From: Fusicatenibacter sp.
Lineage (GTDB): Bacteria; Bacillota; Clostridia; Lachnospirales; Lachnospiraceae
Assembly: GCA_017887445.1 (NCBI GenBank)
Contig: JAGHIA010000022.1
Location: 1 to 59,275 of the forward strand
Direction of reading: 5' to 3'
DNA length: 59,275 bases
Shown here: in pieces, positions 32,190 through 41,358 of the stretch
Position numbering within the stretch: the first letter of the stretch is position 1
Layout: every line of letters begins with the position of its first letter
Notes under the pieces: model-generated
What the model saw: only the letters and a program-made list of their open reading frames with translations
Told to the model about the DNA's origin: nothing
Databases searched by the model: none
Program-made: the position numbers and the translations under genes

Positions 32190-33383
32190 TCAGGTAAATT
32201 CCGTTTCCAGAAGAACCACCTCGTTGTCGGTTCCCACCCGCAGTCCCGGCCCCCAGAAGCCGGCGCCGGAGGTGACGACGCTGTACATGCCTCCGATTTT
32301 TTTCACGCCGCAGGGATTTTTCCACATCAGCTTCAGCAGCAGATTGCCGGGAAACACCTGTCCGTTGTGGGTATGCCCCGACAGATCCAGATCCGCTCCC
32401 GCAGCCGCCAGCTGCCGCAGCTGTTTGGGCTGATGGTCGATGACGATCACCGGCAGCGACCGGTCTACGCCCTCCAGCAGCTCCTTTGGCGTCTTCCGGG
32501 TCTCCCCGGTCTTCTCAATCCTCTGGGGATCCTTCCGCCCGGCAAGATAGAAGCTTTCGTCCATCAGCAGCAGGTCGTCGTTCATCATATGGATCTTTGC
32601 CTGTTCAAGAAACCCGTCGAACCGCGGGTCCACACATACGCCTCCCGGAACAGGAAAGGTGAAACCTGCAAGAATCCGCTCGTTGATATCGTGATTTCCC
32701 CAGCAGGCCCAGGTTCCCAGACGGCTTTTCATTCCTGCCAGCAGCCGCGCCATACCCTCCGGGTCCTCGATGGATGAGAAATCATTGTCGAACAGATCCC
32801 CGGCGATCACCACCAGGTCCGGCTCACACTGGTTGACCAGCTCTACCATCTGTTTTACCTGTACTTTTCCCACGCTGCTGCCCAGATGCAGATCCGCCAG
32901 AAGCGCGATCTTAAGCCTGCTGCCGTTTCCGGCACGGTATTCCTTCGGTATCCTGACCTGGTAACGGGTCAGAGAAATTTTTTTCGCATGACGGATGCCA
33001 TAGACAACCACCGCGGCCATTCCCACCGCGGCCACAGTTCCCGTAACCGCCATCCCGGCTTTGGAATACAGCCAGGTATCCGCCAGCTTTGTCAGGCCAA
33101 GCAGCCGGTGGCCTCCGTCCAGAAGCAGCGTGATCCCCAGAATATAGGCAAAACTGCCCAGCCACTGGTCGCTGATCTTTTTCAGATAACGTCTGGCCGG
33201 ATACCTCCGGACCAGAAAACTTGTCAGAAGCGACACCATCAGAAATCCATAAACCGCCAGGACCGGTACCAGACCCACCCCTGTGCCAAGGACCGGCGCC
33301 GCTGCTTGAAGCCACCGAAGCATCCAGTAAATAATATATGCGTTACACAGCAGATAAAACGGCGCCAGAAAAACCGCTGCCAT
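32190..33383 (-). CDS. Membrane-anchored metallophosphoesterase (YkuE/YaeI type)
   Basis: A 397-residue protein; start at 33383 follows AGAGGGAAGGTGGAAGAAAGT. Residues 1 to ~140 hold four hydrophobic segments. The remainder is a calcineurin-like domain with all metal motifs: LLADLHLG, GDLFDND, GNHDINE, and SGHTHNGQ. Related YaeI/YkuE proteins act on lipid-linked or cell-wall phosphates at the membrane, for example UDP-diacylglucosamine-type substrates; the true substrate here is unknown. It lies 22 bp downstream of the PHP-domain gene and is likely cotranscribed. Confidence 0.9.
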   Translation of the reverse strand: MAAVFLAPFYLLCNAYIIYWMLRWLQAAAPVLGTGVGLVPVLAVYGFLMVSLLTSFLVRRYPARRYLKKISDQWLGSFAYILGITLLLDGGHRLLGLTKLADTWLYSKAGMAVTGTVAAVGMAAVVVYGIRHAKKISLTRYQVRIPKEYRAGNGSRLKIALLADLHLGSSVGKVQVKQMVELVNQCEPDLVVIAGDLFDNDFSSIEDPEGMARLLAGMKSRLGTWACWGNHDINERILAGFTFPVPGGVCVDPRFDGFLEQAKIHMMNDDLLLMDESFYLAGRKDPQRIEKTGETRKTPKELLEGVDRSLPVIVIDHQPKQLRQLAAAGADLDLSGHTHNGQVFPGNLLLKLMWKNPCGVKKIGGMYSVVTSGAGFWGPGLRVGTDNEVVLLETEFT

Positions 33384-33405
33384 ACTTTCTTCCACCTTCC
33401 CTCTG

Positions 33406-34206
33406 TCACAGTTTATTTTCGATAATCTGCTCCAACTCCCGGCGGCGTTTTCTTCCCCGCCATCCGTTGGCCATCTTATTATATACATAAAAGGAATCTA
33501 CGACAACCTCGTTCAGCTTGCCAATCTTTCCCTTTGTAGTCCGCTCATAATGAGTGCCGCCGCAGGCGATCGAAGGACAGGTTTTCACAAACGCGATCAG
33601 ATCGTCCTCGCTACGGACAGTCTCCGGAAAATCGCTGTAAGCCATGCCGATACAATCCAGCCGGTGCGCGTCGCTGCCGCCGAATCCCGGCTTGCCGTAT
33701 TCCTCCGCCAGCTTCCGGGCCTTGGCGTTGGTCTCCTCGCTTTCACAGGCGTTATAAATCTCCACAAAATCAAACTGGGGCATCAGCGCCGTGATCTTTT
33801 CCTTATATTTTTCCTTGCGCATGGTGGTCGTGATCATGCTCATGAATTTTTCTCCGTACGGATGAGCGGGACCGAGAATGCCGCCGTAAGCGTGAACGAT
33901 CTTGATCAGCAAAGAGGCGGGCAGGCCGCGGAGCTCCAGGATCTTCAGCTTTACGCCAAACGGCATAATGACCAGAATATGGCCGCAGTCGCAGGTATCA
34001 TATTCCACGCCTTTCAGAACAATAAAGTCCTGATGCGCCTTCCCTTTGATCGAATTTTTCCACTCCCGGTATCCGTCGTAGGAATTGTGATCGGACACCA
34101 ACATTCCTCCGAACCCCTTTTTCTTTAACGCGCAGATATATTCTTCTATCATGACCTTTCCGTCCATGGACCCTTCCTTGGTATGACAGTGCATATCAAA
34201 CTTCAT
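33406..34206 (-). CDS. PHP-domain metal-dependent phosphoesterase
   Basis: A 266-residue protein with GGAAGGGAGGTATCATC before the ATG. The PHP start motif DMHCHTKEGSMDG (H6, H8), then VSDHNS, GPAHPYG and GGSDAHRLD supply the expected trinuclear metal ligands. TrpH/YciV-like members remove 3' phosphates or trim nucleotides from the 5' end. Paired with the metallophosphoesterase downstream. Normal length for the family. Confidence 0.88.
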   Translation of the reverse strand: MKFDMHCHTKEGSMDGKVMIEEYICALKKKGFGGMLVSDHNSYDGYREWKNSIKGKAHQDFIVLKGVEYDTCDCGHILVIMPFGVKLKILELRGLPASLLIKIVHAYGGILGPAHPYGEKFMSMITTTMRKEKYKEKITALMPQFDFVEIYNACESEETNAKARKLAEEYGKPGFGGSDAHRLDCIGMAYSDFPETVRSEDDLIAFVKTCPSIACGGTHYERTTKGKIGKLNEVVVDSFYVYNKMANGWRGRKRRRELEQIIENKL

Positions 34207-34253
34207 GATGATACCTCCCTTCCCTCCGGAGCTTTTCTGATGCTGAGTACGAA

Positions 34254-34306
34254 TAACCATTCAGCGCCGCTGAACGATCACACGCTGCTGGCCTCGGGAT
34301 TTTCGT
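34254..34306. repeat. Family B repeat, internally deleted copy
   Basis: ATAACCATTCAGCGCCGCTG, then CACGCTGCTGGCCTCGGGATTTTCG. The first and a middle section of family B are joined with the middle stem lost, which shows that these elements decay by internal deletion. Confidence 0.7.
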
Positions 34307-34380
34307 TTTGATGTACTAACTATATCATACCACTTTTTTTTCATTTTCAAAAGGGGGTATCTCGGCCATTCTAAATTTTC

Positions 34381-34430
34381 GTGACTGCCGTGTAACAATT
34401 CAGCCGGCGGAACAGTTACACGGCAGTCAC
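34381..34430. repeat. Core repeat nested in a longer palindrome
   Basis: GTGACTGCCGTGTAAC and GTTACACGGCAGTCAC are perfect 16-bp arms around CAGCCGGCGG. The dispersed GTAAC/GTTAC core is extended outward by 11 further paired bases. It lies near the 3' end of the lysine methylase gene. Confidence 0.75.
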
Positions 34431-34455
34431 CATTGCAACCGCTCAACGCTACGAT

Positions 34456-35604
34456 TCAATGTTGCAGAACCATTGCAAATTCTGCCAGTGCCACAGGGCC
34501 CAAAAGCTTTTCCATCTGGATCAGGTTGCGGTCAGAATGCTCGATCTCTTTGGACAAGCGATGGGCCGTCCAGATATATGTTTCCAGAGTCATGGGTTTG
34601 CCGCCTGTTTTCCAGCAGGCGGCGGTGAGCTCTTCCGTCAGGAAGACGAGGGCGGCGGCCAGCTTCAGCTTTCCGTAAGCCTGCCCGTCATAGACAGAAC
34701 CGGCAAAATAAGTGTAGGTGTAGTAAACCATCAGCTGTTCCCGCAGAATCTCCAGATCTATTTGGTTTTCCTCACATTCCTGTCTCCACTGGTCCATCAG
34801 CCGCCGATAGCCGGCTTCATCCTGGCCGTAAAGGGTGTTCCGGGCGTTCCAGAGCTCCTGGGGCCAGTCGTTCTGAAGTACCTCCATGTAGTCCAGCAGA
34901 CGGAATATGCCACGGGCCGTTTTTCTTTCGCCGCCTCCCCGGTACTGCTCCATCTTCTTCCGGAAGCGGACGGCTGCGCCAGGTTTCTGGTAGCGCTCCA
35001 GAAGCTCCTGGGTTTCTCCCAGTCTGCCGCCTGTGATCCTGACTTGAAAATCATGGGCCAGAGACAGGGCCATACAGATTCTTTCCCCGGCAGGAAAGGT
35101 CCTGTTCTGGAGAATCTCAAACAGAACCTCCCGCACATCCAGCAGGGCTGAAAACAGAAAATAATCGAACGCTTCATAGTCTTCGCTGTGCTTTGTGGGG
35201 ATTTCCCGACGAAGGAAACGCACTTTTTCTCTGCTGTTCAGGATTAGCTCTGCCGCCGCCATGCAGGACAGGGACAGAGAAATCTCCCGGCAGTCTTCGT
35301 ACTCCTCCACATGTCTCGGATAAAGGCGGCAGGTCCGGCAGAAGCTTTCGCTTCCGCCTTCCAGACAAAGTTCGCACAGATTCTCCCGGTTCAGGAAAGC
35401 ACATCTTCCGTTGTTCTGCCGGAAAATTTTCTTTCTCCAGTCAACGCCTGCCCGCACCCGCCGTCCAAACGTTCCTTTCAGCTTTCGGTATTTTTTCAAA
35501 GTCCTGTCGTCGATGGATATCTCCCAGCCTGCGCAGCAGGTGTCCGGACATTCCGACGCGATACACCGGAAGCGCCGATAATAATGAGGTATGGTTACTT
35601 CCAT
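34456..35604 (-). CDS. FliB-like flagellin lysine N-methylase homologue
   Basis: A 382-residue protein. The cysteine pattern C14, C19, C23-C24 with W27 (ASECPDTCCAGW), then CAFLNRENLCELCLE and CRTCRLYPRHVE, is the FliB/YkgJ-like signature expected to hold an iron-sulfur centre. FliB methylates flagellin lysines in motile enterobacteria. No flagellar gene is present in the window, and many non-motile Clostridia carry this family, so another target protein is possible. Transcribed alone; start after AAAGGAAAAAAC. Confidence 0.85.
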   Translation of the reverse strand: MEVTIPHYYRRFRCIASECPDTCCAGWEISIDDRTLKKYRKLKGTFGRRVRAGVDWRKKIFRQNNGRCAFLNRENLCELCLEGGSESFCRTCRLYPRHVEEYEDCREISLSLSCMAAAELILNSREKVRFLRREIPTKHSEDYEAFDYFLFSALLDVREVLFEILQNRTFPAGERICMALSLAHDFQVRITGGRLGETQELLERYQKPGAAVRFRKKMEQYRGGGERKTARGIFRLLDYMEVLQNDWPQELWNARNTLYGQDEAGYRRLMDQWRQECEENQIDLEILREQLMVYYTYTYFAGSVYDGQAYGKLKLAAALVFLTEELTAACWKTGGKPMTLETYIWTAHRLSKEIEHSDRNLIQMEKLLGPVALAEFAMVLQH

Positions 35605-35642
35605 GTTTTTTCCTTTACTTTTTCCTATAGAACATGTTTTCT

Positions 35643-35671
35643 GTAACTATTCAGCTGGGTGAATAGGTTAC
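35643..35671. repeat. Core palindrome
   Basis: GTAACTATTCAGCTGGGTGAATAGGTTAC, one of more than twenty single core copies in this window, between the methylase start and the PPK2 stop. Confidence 0.7.
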
Positions 35672-35680
35672 TGTTTTCTT

Positions 35681-37177
35681 TTAACTCTCTTCTTTCAGCC
35701 GCTTTTCCAGGGCATCCACCACTGTCTGGAGCACCTTGATCCTGGCATAATATTTACAGTTTCCTTCCACGATGACCCATGGCGCGTAGGAAGTGGAGGT
35801 ACGGATCAGCATCTCGTTGACCGCTTCCTCGTACTGCTCCCATTTTTCCCGGTTGCGCCAGTCTTCCTCTGTGATCTTCCACTGCTTGTCCGGATTTTCC
35901 TGGCGGGCCTTAAAGCGGCGCGCCTGCTCGTCCTTATCGATCTGCATCCAGAATTTCAGCACCACCGCCCCTTCCTGGGCCAGGTCCCGCTCCATCTCGT
36001 TGATCTCCCGGTAAGCCCGCTGCCATTCACGGGTGGTGCAGAAGCCTTCGATCCGCTCCACCATCACCCGTCCGTACCAGGTACGGTCGAAAATGGCAAT
36101 GTGACCGGCTTTGGGCATTGCCCGCCAGAATCTCCACAGATAATGGTGGGCCCGCTCAATATCATTGGGGGACGCGGTGGGATTCACCACATAACCTCTC
36201 GGGTCCATCCTCTCCGTCAGCCGTTTGATCGCTCCGCCTTTTCCTCCGGCATCCCATCCCTCAAATCCAAGCACCACCGGAATGCGCTTTCGGTAAACCT
36301 CTCCGTGAAGTTCCTCCAGCCGTGCCTGGAGCTTTTTCAGCTTTTTCTTATACGTCTCCTTGTCCATGGACAAGGTAAGGTCCACTTTGGACAACGTGGA
36401 TTCCTGAAGCGATGCGTCGGAAGGCGTGTGCAGCGGCACAGGCTCCTCTTCCTCCGCCGGCGCCCCGGCCCTTCGCAGCGCCTGTTCCAAAGCCTCCACA
36501 ACCAGCACATAAATTTTCAGCGTCGCAAACCGGCGGTCCACCGCCTCGATGATATTCCAGGGCGCGTAGTCCGTGTCCGTGCGCAGGATCATCTCCTCGT
36601 TCATTTCCTGATACCGCTCAAAATCTTCGTTGCGCTCCAGATCCTGGCGGCTGACTCTCCATGCGGTATCCTCCGAGTCCAGAAGCTTTTTGAACCGCTT
36701 TTTCTGCTCCTTCTTGTCGATATCCAGGAAAAATTTCAGCAGCACCATCCCACCGTCGGTGAGCTGACGCTCAAAGGAGAGAATGGAGTCAAACGCCTCC
36801 TCCACCTTCGCCTCCCCGATTTTTCCGTCAAACCGGTCGTTGAGTACCCGGCGGTACCAGCTGCTGTCATACAGCGCAATGCGTCCCTGCTCCGGAAGTT
36901 TCGTCCAGAAACGCCATAGATACGGATGCATTTTTTCTTCTTCCGTCTCATTTTTCACAGGATATACGGTAAATCCTCTCGGGTCCAGCGCGTGGATCAG
37001 CGCGGCGATCTGCGCTCCCTTTCCGGAGGCTCCGTACCCTTCGAACACGATCATCACAGGGATCTTCCGCTCCCGGCATTCTCTCTGCAGCCTGCCAAGC
37101 TTCGGCTCCAGTTCCTTCATCCGCCGGTCAAAGATGTCCTTGTCCATTTTTTTTGTCAGGTCGATTTTTTCCAACAT
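35681..37177 (-). CDS. Two-domain polyphosphate kinase 2 (polyphosphate:AMP phosphotransferase type)
   Basis: A 498-residue protein made of two tandem PPK2 domains. Each has a P-loop (GYGASGKG at residues 47-54; GWDAGGKGG in the second half), a DPRG motif, and a lid region (SSWYRRVL and RTWYGRVM). Fused class II PPK2 enzymes phosphorylate AMP to ADP at the expense of polyphosphate, helping energy balance when ATP is low; the C-terminal domain is usually the active one. Both P-loops look intact here. It is 19 bp upstream-adjacent to the dipeptidase gene on the same strand, so a shared transcript is likely. Confidence 0.92.
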   Translation of the reverse strand: MLEKIDLTKKMDKDIFDRRMKELEPKLGRLQRECRERKIPVMIVFEGYGASGKGAQIAALIHALDPRGFTVYPVKNETEEEKMHPYLWRFWTKLPEQGRIALYDSSWYRRVLNDRFDGKIGEAKVEEAFDSILSFERQLTDGGMVLLKFFLDIDKKEQKKRFKKLLDSEDTAWRVSRQDLERNEDFERYQEMNEEMILRTDTDYAPWNIIEAVDRRFATLKIYVLVVEALEQALRRAGAPAEEEEPVPLHTPSDASLQESTLSKVDLTLSMDKETYKKKLKKLQARLEELHGEVYRKRIPVVLGFEGWDAGGKGGAIKRLTERMDPRGYVVNPTASPNDIERAHHYLWRFWRAMPKAGHIAIFDRTWYGRVMVERIEGFCTTREWQRAYREINEMERDLAQEGAVVLKFWMQIDKDEQARRFKARQENPDKQWKITEEDWRNREKWEQYEEAVNEMLIRTSTSYAPWVIVEGNCKYYARIKVLQTVVDALEKRLKEES

Positions 37178-37195
37178 CCATGCTCCTCCTTTTCC

Positions 37196-38134
37196 TTACA
37201 AGACCTCCCTAAGGATCCTCTCACCGTTTCCGTGCCACATTTTATCCAGCTCCGTCTCAGATAGTCCCGCTTTCTTCAGCGCCTCCCACAAAAGAACAAA
37301 CTTATCCGGCCCGTCAATCTCCAGTGTTCCCCGGATTCCGTCAAAATCACTGCCAAGGGCAAGCACATCCGCTCCGCCCAACGCCCGGATATGCAGCACA
37401 TGGCGCACCATGTCGCTGACACGGCTTCTTTCGTCTTCGCCAAGAAATGCCGGGGCAAAATTCAAGCCGATAATCCCGCCGGACTGAGCCACTGCCCGCA
37501 CCATCTCATCGGTAAGATTTCTCTGATGGCCGGTGACGGCACGGGCGTTGGAATGGGAAGCCAGAAATGGCCGCCGGCTATGTTTCTGCACATCCCAGAA
37601 GCCGTCGTCCGACAGGTGGGAGACATCCACAAGGATCCCCAGCCGGTTCATCTCCTCCACTGCCTCTATGCCCAGCGGCTTCAATCCGCCCTCGCTTCCG
37701 TTGGGATAGGCAAATCCGTTTTCATAATTCCAGGTCAGCGTGATCAGGCGCACCCCCAGATCAAATACTTTCCGCACATTGGAAAGCTCCTGTCCGCAGA
37801 CGCCTCCGTCCTCGATGGTGAGCAGCAGGCCTGTCTTTTCTTCCCGAAAGCACCGCTCCATTTCCTCCACGGTACGCACCGGCAGCAGCCGGTCCGGATA
37901 TCGTTCCAATACTTGCTCCCAGATCTTTTGAATCTCCAGAAACTCCTCCATACTCCTGGCATCCCTCTCCCCGGCCGGAAATTTCCCGGTAGGCACAAAG
38001 GCCGCACAGCACTGCACCCGCACCTGCCCCTTCTCCAACCGCTCCAGGTCCACCATATGATTGTTTTTCTCAAAGCTGTCTCTCGTATATTTCAGCATAG
38101 TGAGTGTGTCGCAGTGAAAATCAATAATACTCAT
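37196..38134 (-). CDS. Membrane-dipeptidase-family (M19) dipeptidase
   Basis: A 312-residue zinc peptidase. The M19 start motif DFHCDT gives metal ligands H7 and D9; later motifs NLTDEMVRA, LGSDFDGIRGTLEI and a central ASHSNARAV carry the remaining ligands. The family cleaves dipeptides, including D-amino-acid and beta-lactam-like ones. Lacks a signal peptide, so it is cytoplasmic. First gene of the pair with the polyphosphate kinase. A large family D hairpin lies just upstream. Confidence 0.9.
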   Translation of the reverse strand: MSIIDFHCDTLTMLKYTRDSFEKNNHMVDLERLEKGQVRVQCCAAFVPTGKFPAGERDARSMEEFLEIQKIWEQVLERYPDRLLPVRTVEEMERCFREEKTGLLLTIEDGGVCGQELSNVRKVFDLGVRLITLTWNYENGFAYPNGSEGGLKPLGIEAVEEMNRLGILVDVSHLSDDGFWDVQKHSRRPFLASHSNARAVTGHQRNLTDEMVRAVAQSGGIIGLNFAPAFLGEDERSRVSDMVRHVLHIRALGGADVLALGSDFDGIRGTLEIDGPDKFVLLWEALKKAGLSETELDKMWHGNGERILREVL

Positions 38135-38164
38135 CTCTCCGCCTTCCTGTTCTCTGAATTTTTT

Positions 38165-38218
38165 GTTACCGTTTTGCCAGGTCTGTGCATTTACTGCACA
38201 GACCTGGCAAAACGTAAC
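38165..38218. repeat. Family D hairpin, perfect form
   Basis: GTTAC-CGTTTTGCCAGGTCTGTGCA, loop, and its complement ending GTAAC. An almost perfect 24-bp inverted repeat using the CAGGTCTGTGCA / TGCACAGACCTG module of family D. Confidence 0.8.
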
Positions 38219-38286
38219 GCATGGGGTATCTCTCTTTGACAGGATTTTTCCTGTATTGTGGCAAACGTGCCTGTTGTTGAAATGAT

Positions 38287-38733
38287 TTATCTCATATACT
38301 CCCGATACACATCCTCATCGCTGACCTGATATCCTTCCCGGCTCAGTATGCCGCAGATTTTCCGCACCACGGAGCGCTCCTCTCCCAGCAGATCCGCGAT
38401 CTGATCCTCCTGAAATTCGCGGAGCGTCATTTTCCGGATCAGAGAGATCAGTTTCAACGTTTCTCCTTCCTGCCGGCCTTCCAGAAGTCCCTTTTCAAGG
38501 CCCTTCTCAAGCCCTTTGCGTTCTCCATCGGCAACCAGCATTTCTCCCAATAATGTCATACCAAACCTCTCCTTTACTTTTTCCAGTGCTTTTCCCTTCA
38601 GCAATTTCACCGCGAACGCATACAGAATCGACTCCATTCTCTGCCGTTCTTCTTTCTCTAGTCCCGCTTCCTGGCAGCGGATCAGATCCAGACTCCGGCA
38701 GATTCTTTCTTCCACGGTGCTTTCTCCTGCCAT
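38287..38733 (-). pseudogene. 3' remnant of an Rpn-like nuclease/transposase-family gene
   Basis: About 148 residues from MAGESTVEERICRSLDLIRC to the stop. The pattern matches the C-terminal part of PD-(D/E)XK Rpn-family proteins common in Lachnospiraceae: helical segment, then the repeated GLEKGLEKGLLEGRQEGE tail. The catalytic N-terminal ~150-200 residues are absent. A dispersed repeat palindrome (GTAACGGTCCAGCTGACTGG, 38774-38800 region, read on the minus strand) lies where the gene is cut. An open frame continues upstream to 38961, but its basic, low-complexity sequence does not resemble the family. Probably dead. Confidence 0.65.
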
Positions 38734-39160
38734 CAGCGGCCGGCGGGTTCTTTTACCTGTCTCTTTTCGCAACACTCCAGTCAGCTGGACCGTTACTTCT
38801 TTTCCACAATTATAATGCTTTTTTTTCCATCGGACAACTGTATTGCCTGTTTTTCTTTGGTTTGTTTGCTTTGTTTGCTTTGATCTTTCTTTTGATTGAA
38901 ACTTTCGGTTCGAACAGAACCTGGATCCTTTCATGATAAGAAAAAGATAACGAAAGGGCATTCCTTTCGCGATTATAGAATATCAATATAACTCATGTTT
39001 GAAAGCGCGTTTGAAAATCTTAAAAATGAAATATCAAACAGCAACCGTTCATCGCGGCCGACACTTTCTGTGGAACAGAAACCGGTAGACGCTCCCGCTT
39101 TGTCGTCCGATTTTCTTAATGATATCACGGGACTTTTGCGGTGTAAACGTTTTTTTACAA

Positions 39161-39190
39161 AAAAAGACGCCTGAAATCTTCAGGCGTCTC
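39161..39190 (-). terminator. Terminator of tRNA-Glu
   Basis: GAGACGCCTGAAGATTTCAGGCGTCTTTTT on the minus strand: 10-bp stem and T-tract immediately after the tRNA. Confidence 0.92.
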
Positions 39191-39195
39191 AAAAA

Positions 39196-39267
39196 CAGTC
39201 AATAGGGGAATCGAACCCCTGTTTCCGCCGTGAGAGGGCGGCGTCTTAACCGCTTGACCAATTGACC
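39196..39267 (-). tRNA. tRNA-Glu(CUC)
   Basis: A 72-base cloverleaf without encoded CCA. Acceptor stem GGTCAAT/ATTGACT, D arm GTC/GAC, anticodon stem CCGCC/GGCGG with loop CTCTCAC giving anticodon CTC, and T arm AGGGG/CCCCT around TTCGATT. Reads GAG codons. Preceded by promoter TTGCAT-17-TAATAT and followed by a strong terminator. Confidence 0.95.
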
Positions 39268-39282
39268 TTGTCGACATGTGTT

Positions 39283-39311
39283 ATATTACACCATGTCGGC
39301 GAAAAATGCAA
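39283..39311 (-). promoter_or_regulatory. tRNA-Glu promoter
   Basis: TTGCAT (39311-39306), 17 bases, TAATAT (39288-39283) on the minus strand, 15 bases before the tRNA 5' end. Confidence 0.7.
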
Positions 39312-39445
39312 GTACTTTTTTAAATTTTTTCAATTTTTTTGAAAATCACTTTTTTCCGTCAATTCTCCCCTGGCTGAAAGCCAGCTTCCGCGTGACACTT
39401 CAGCCAGCTGGGGGGATACACGAAAACGTGTTTAAAAATTGCTTG

Positions 39446-40750
39446 TCACTGCTTTTTCTTTGCGTCCGCGCGCTTCTGAAAGCTGCTAATAAGCTTGTCC
39501 AGATACACCGACTTGAACTGCTCACTGGCCAGCGCCTGCTTCACCGGAGGCAGCTGCAGGATCGCGCCGAACACCTGGGCCATGGCCCGGTGGTTGGCAA
39601 AATACTGATTGTCAAACACAAGGTTCTGGAGCGTTCCCTTCTCGATGGCCTGCAAGACAAAGCGATGGGTGCTGTTCACCGGCGTGATCACACGCTTGGG
39701 CCTTTTTTCCAGATGAAGGGCCTTCGGTCCGCAGTTCCGGGCGCAGACACCGCATCCGAGGCAAAGATCCTCCTGTACCACCGCGTGCTTCTTTCCGGTG
39801 ACCGGGTCTTCCTTCATGGAGATCGCCCCGATGGGACAGACCTTCTCACATTTTCCGCAGCCTACGCACTTTTCCTGGGTTACCTTCGGAAGATAATTGG
39901 TCGTGGCCACCGGCTGCACCGGAGCAAACCGCCGCGCCGCCTGCAGCGCCTCGCAGCAGCAGCCGCAGCAGTTGCAGATAAATGCCGGATGCTCCCGTAC
40001 ATTCTCGCCGATCTGCACCAGGTTCGCCGCATAAGAACGTTCCAGCACGTCCTTCGCCTCCTCCTTGGAGATCAGACGGGCATGTTGTCCATGCTCCGCC
40101 AGGGAACGGGCCGCGTTTCCAAAGGTCAGACATACATCCCACGGCGCGTCGATTTCACAGGGATGACCCGCATGGTACGCCTTATGCCGGCAGTAGCATA
40201 GACCAAGACCGATATACTCCGCCTCCTCAACGATATGCGTCGCCCGCTCATAATCCAGGATATGGTTCATATGCTCATTGGTCAGCACCGGTTCCTGCAC
40301 ATATACCCGGCCAAGCTTTGTCTCTGTGGCGTAAAACAGATCTTTGACAAAATCCTCCTCCACGTTCATATACTGATAGTACAGCTCTGCCAGATACTTC
40401 TGATCAATGTCTCCCCGGGTGCGCATCAGGGCAAACTCAATGAATCCTGCCATTGGCGGCGGAATCACAAACCGCCGGACCCCCTCGTAGCTGGAATCCA
40501 CCAGCAGCGCCTTCTCACAGAGATGGTCCAGCACCTTCTCCGCCTTGGCCTCCGACGTGTTCCAGATACGGGCGGCCCGCTTTACAGTAAACGGACGCAC
40601 CGGCAGCATGGACATGACCCGCGCTTCCTTCTCCGTAAACAATACCTGCAGGATCTTATAAAAAGTTTCCGACGCCGGCGCGCCCTGGGTAAACCAGTTG
40701 ATCCGCTCCTCCAGGCTTTTATACGCATTTTTTGATGTGATATGTCCCAT
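39446..40750 (-). CDS. 4Fe-4S dicluster protein with winged-helix-like N-terminus
   Basis: A 434-residue protein, start after AAGGAGTAACA. Residues 1-100 look like a helical/winged segment ([28 protein letters not shown]). A central cysteine run [10 protein letters not shown] and CYCRHK precede two ferredoxin clusters, [12 protein letters not shown] and [13 protein letters not shown]. This layout matches a widespread anaerobe family annotated only as 4Fe-4S binding protein; it may be a redox-sensing or electron-transfer protein. Its promoter and partner are not evident. A family A remnant (CGTGTTTAAAAATTGCTT) lies right after the stop. Confidence 0.85.
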   Translation of the reverse strand: MGHITSKNAYKSLEERINWFTQGAPASETFYKILQVLFTEKEARVMSMLPVRPFTVKRAARIWNTSEAKAEKVLDHLCEKALLVDSSYEGVRRFVIPPPMAGFIEFALMRTRGDIDQKYLAELYYQYMNVEEDFVKDLFYATETKLGRVYVQEPVLTNEHMNHILDYERATHIVEEAEYIGLGLCYCRHKAYHAGHPCEIDAPWDVCLTFGNAARSLAEHGQHARLISKEEAKDVLERSYAANLVQIGENVREHPAFICNCCGCCCEALQAARRFAPVQPVATTNYLPKVTQEKCVGCGKCEKVCPIGAISMKEDPVTGKKHAVVQEDLCLGCGVCARNCGPKALHLEKRPKRVITPVNSTHRFVLQAIEKGTLQNLVFDNQYFANHRAMAQVFGAILQLPPVKQALASEQFKSVYLDKLISSFQKRADAKKKQ

Positions 40751-40795
40751 TGTTACTCCTTCCTATAATGTCAAGCCCAAATTTACTGATTTCCT

Positions 40796-40862
40796 GGGCT
40801 TTCATGGCGCATTGGCCGCGCCGATCATGGCAGATTGGGAAGTTTACTTTCAAACTTCCCCC
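40796..40862 (+). repeat. Dispersed repeat family C, copy 1
   Basis: TTTCATGGCGCATTGGCCGC...GGAAGTTTACTTTCAAACTTCC; the right part is itself a short inverted repeat. The second copy is at 47394-47461. Both lie at gene borders. Confidence 0.8.
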
Positions 40863-40870
40863 CGTAGTAT

Positions 40871-41107
40871 CTACCAGCTTTTAATAATTTCTATCATTTC
40901 TTCTTCATAGTTTCCGGTAAGGTCCTCCGTGCGCCCTACCGTCCTGAGATTCGTCTCCGCCCCACGCACATGGCCGTCCTCAAATTCCCAGATATGATAG
41001 GCCAGACCGCGATGCTCAAAATCGATGCTCCCCTGACCGTCTTCCTCTGTATATGTATAGGGCCAGCCTTTTTCTTTCAGGTAATCCTGTATTTTTTCCA
41101 GTCTCAT
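40871..41107 (-). CDS. Small hypothetical protein
   Basis: A 78-residue soluble protein. The start at 41107 (MRLEKIQDYLKEKGWPYTYT) follows GGAGG at 12 bases with GAAGGA closer; the frame extends 38 codons upstream but without such a site. The body, EHRGLAYHIWEFEDGHVRGAET, followed by an acidic helix, resembles small Lachnospiraceae proteins without assigned function. No motif allows a role to be named. Encoded alone between repeats. Confidence 0.65.
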   Translation of the reverse strand: MRLEKIQDYLKEKGWPYTYTEEDGQGSIDFEHRGLAYHIWEFEDGHVRGAETNLRTVGRTEDLTGNYEEEMIEIIKSW

Positions 41108-41358
41108 TCCTTCGGCGTCCTCCTTTCCCCGCCCGGCAGCGGACAAACATTCATAAACAGTTCCGTCAGCTGAACGGTTACAAATATTCCTTCGCATATT
41201 ATCCAACAAATTTACAGCCAAGTCAAGGGATAGACGAAACGGCTGCCCTTGGCAGGTAACCGTTCGTTACTGTTCAGCGTTGCAGGACGATTCCTCCCCT
41301 TGTACTTTCCGAAAGCGGACGGTATAATATAAGAAACAAAAAACGGGAGGATTTTATA

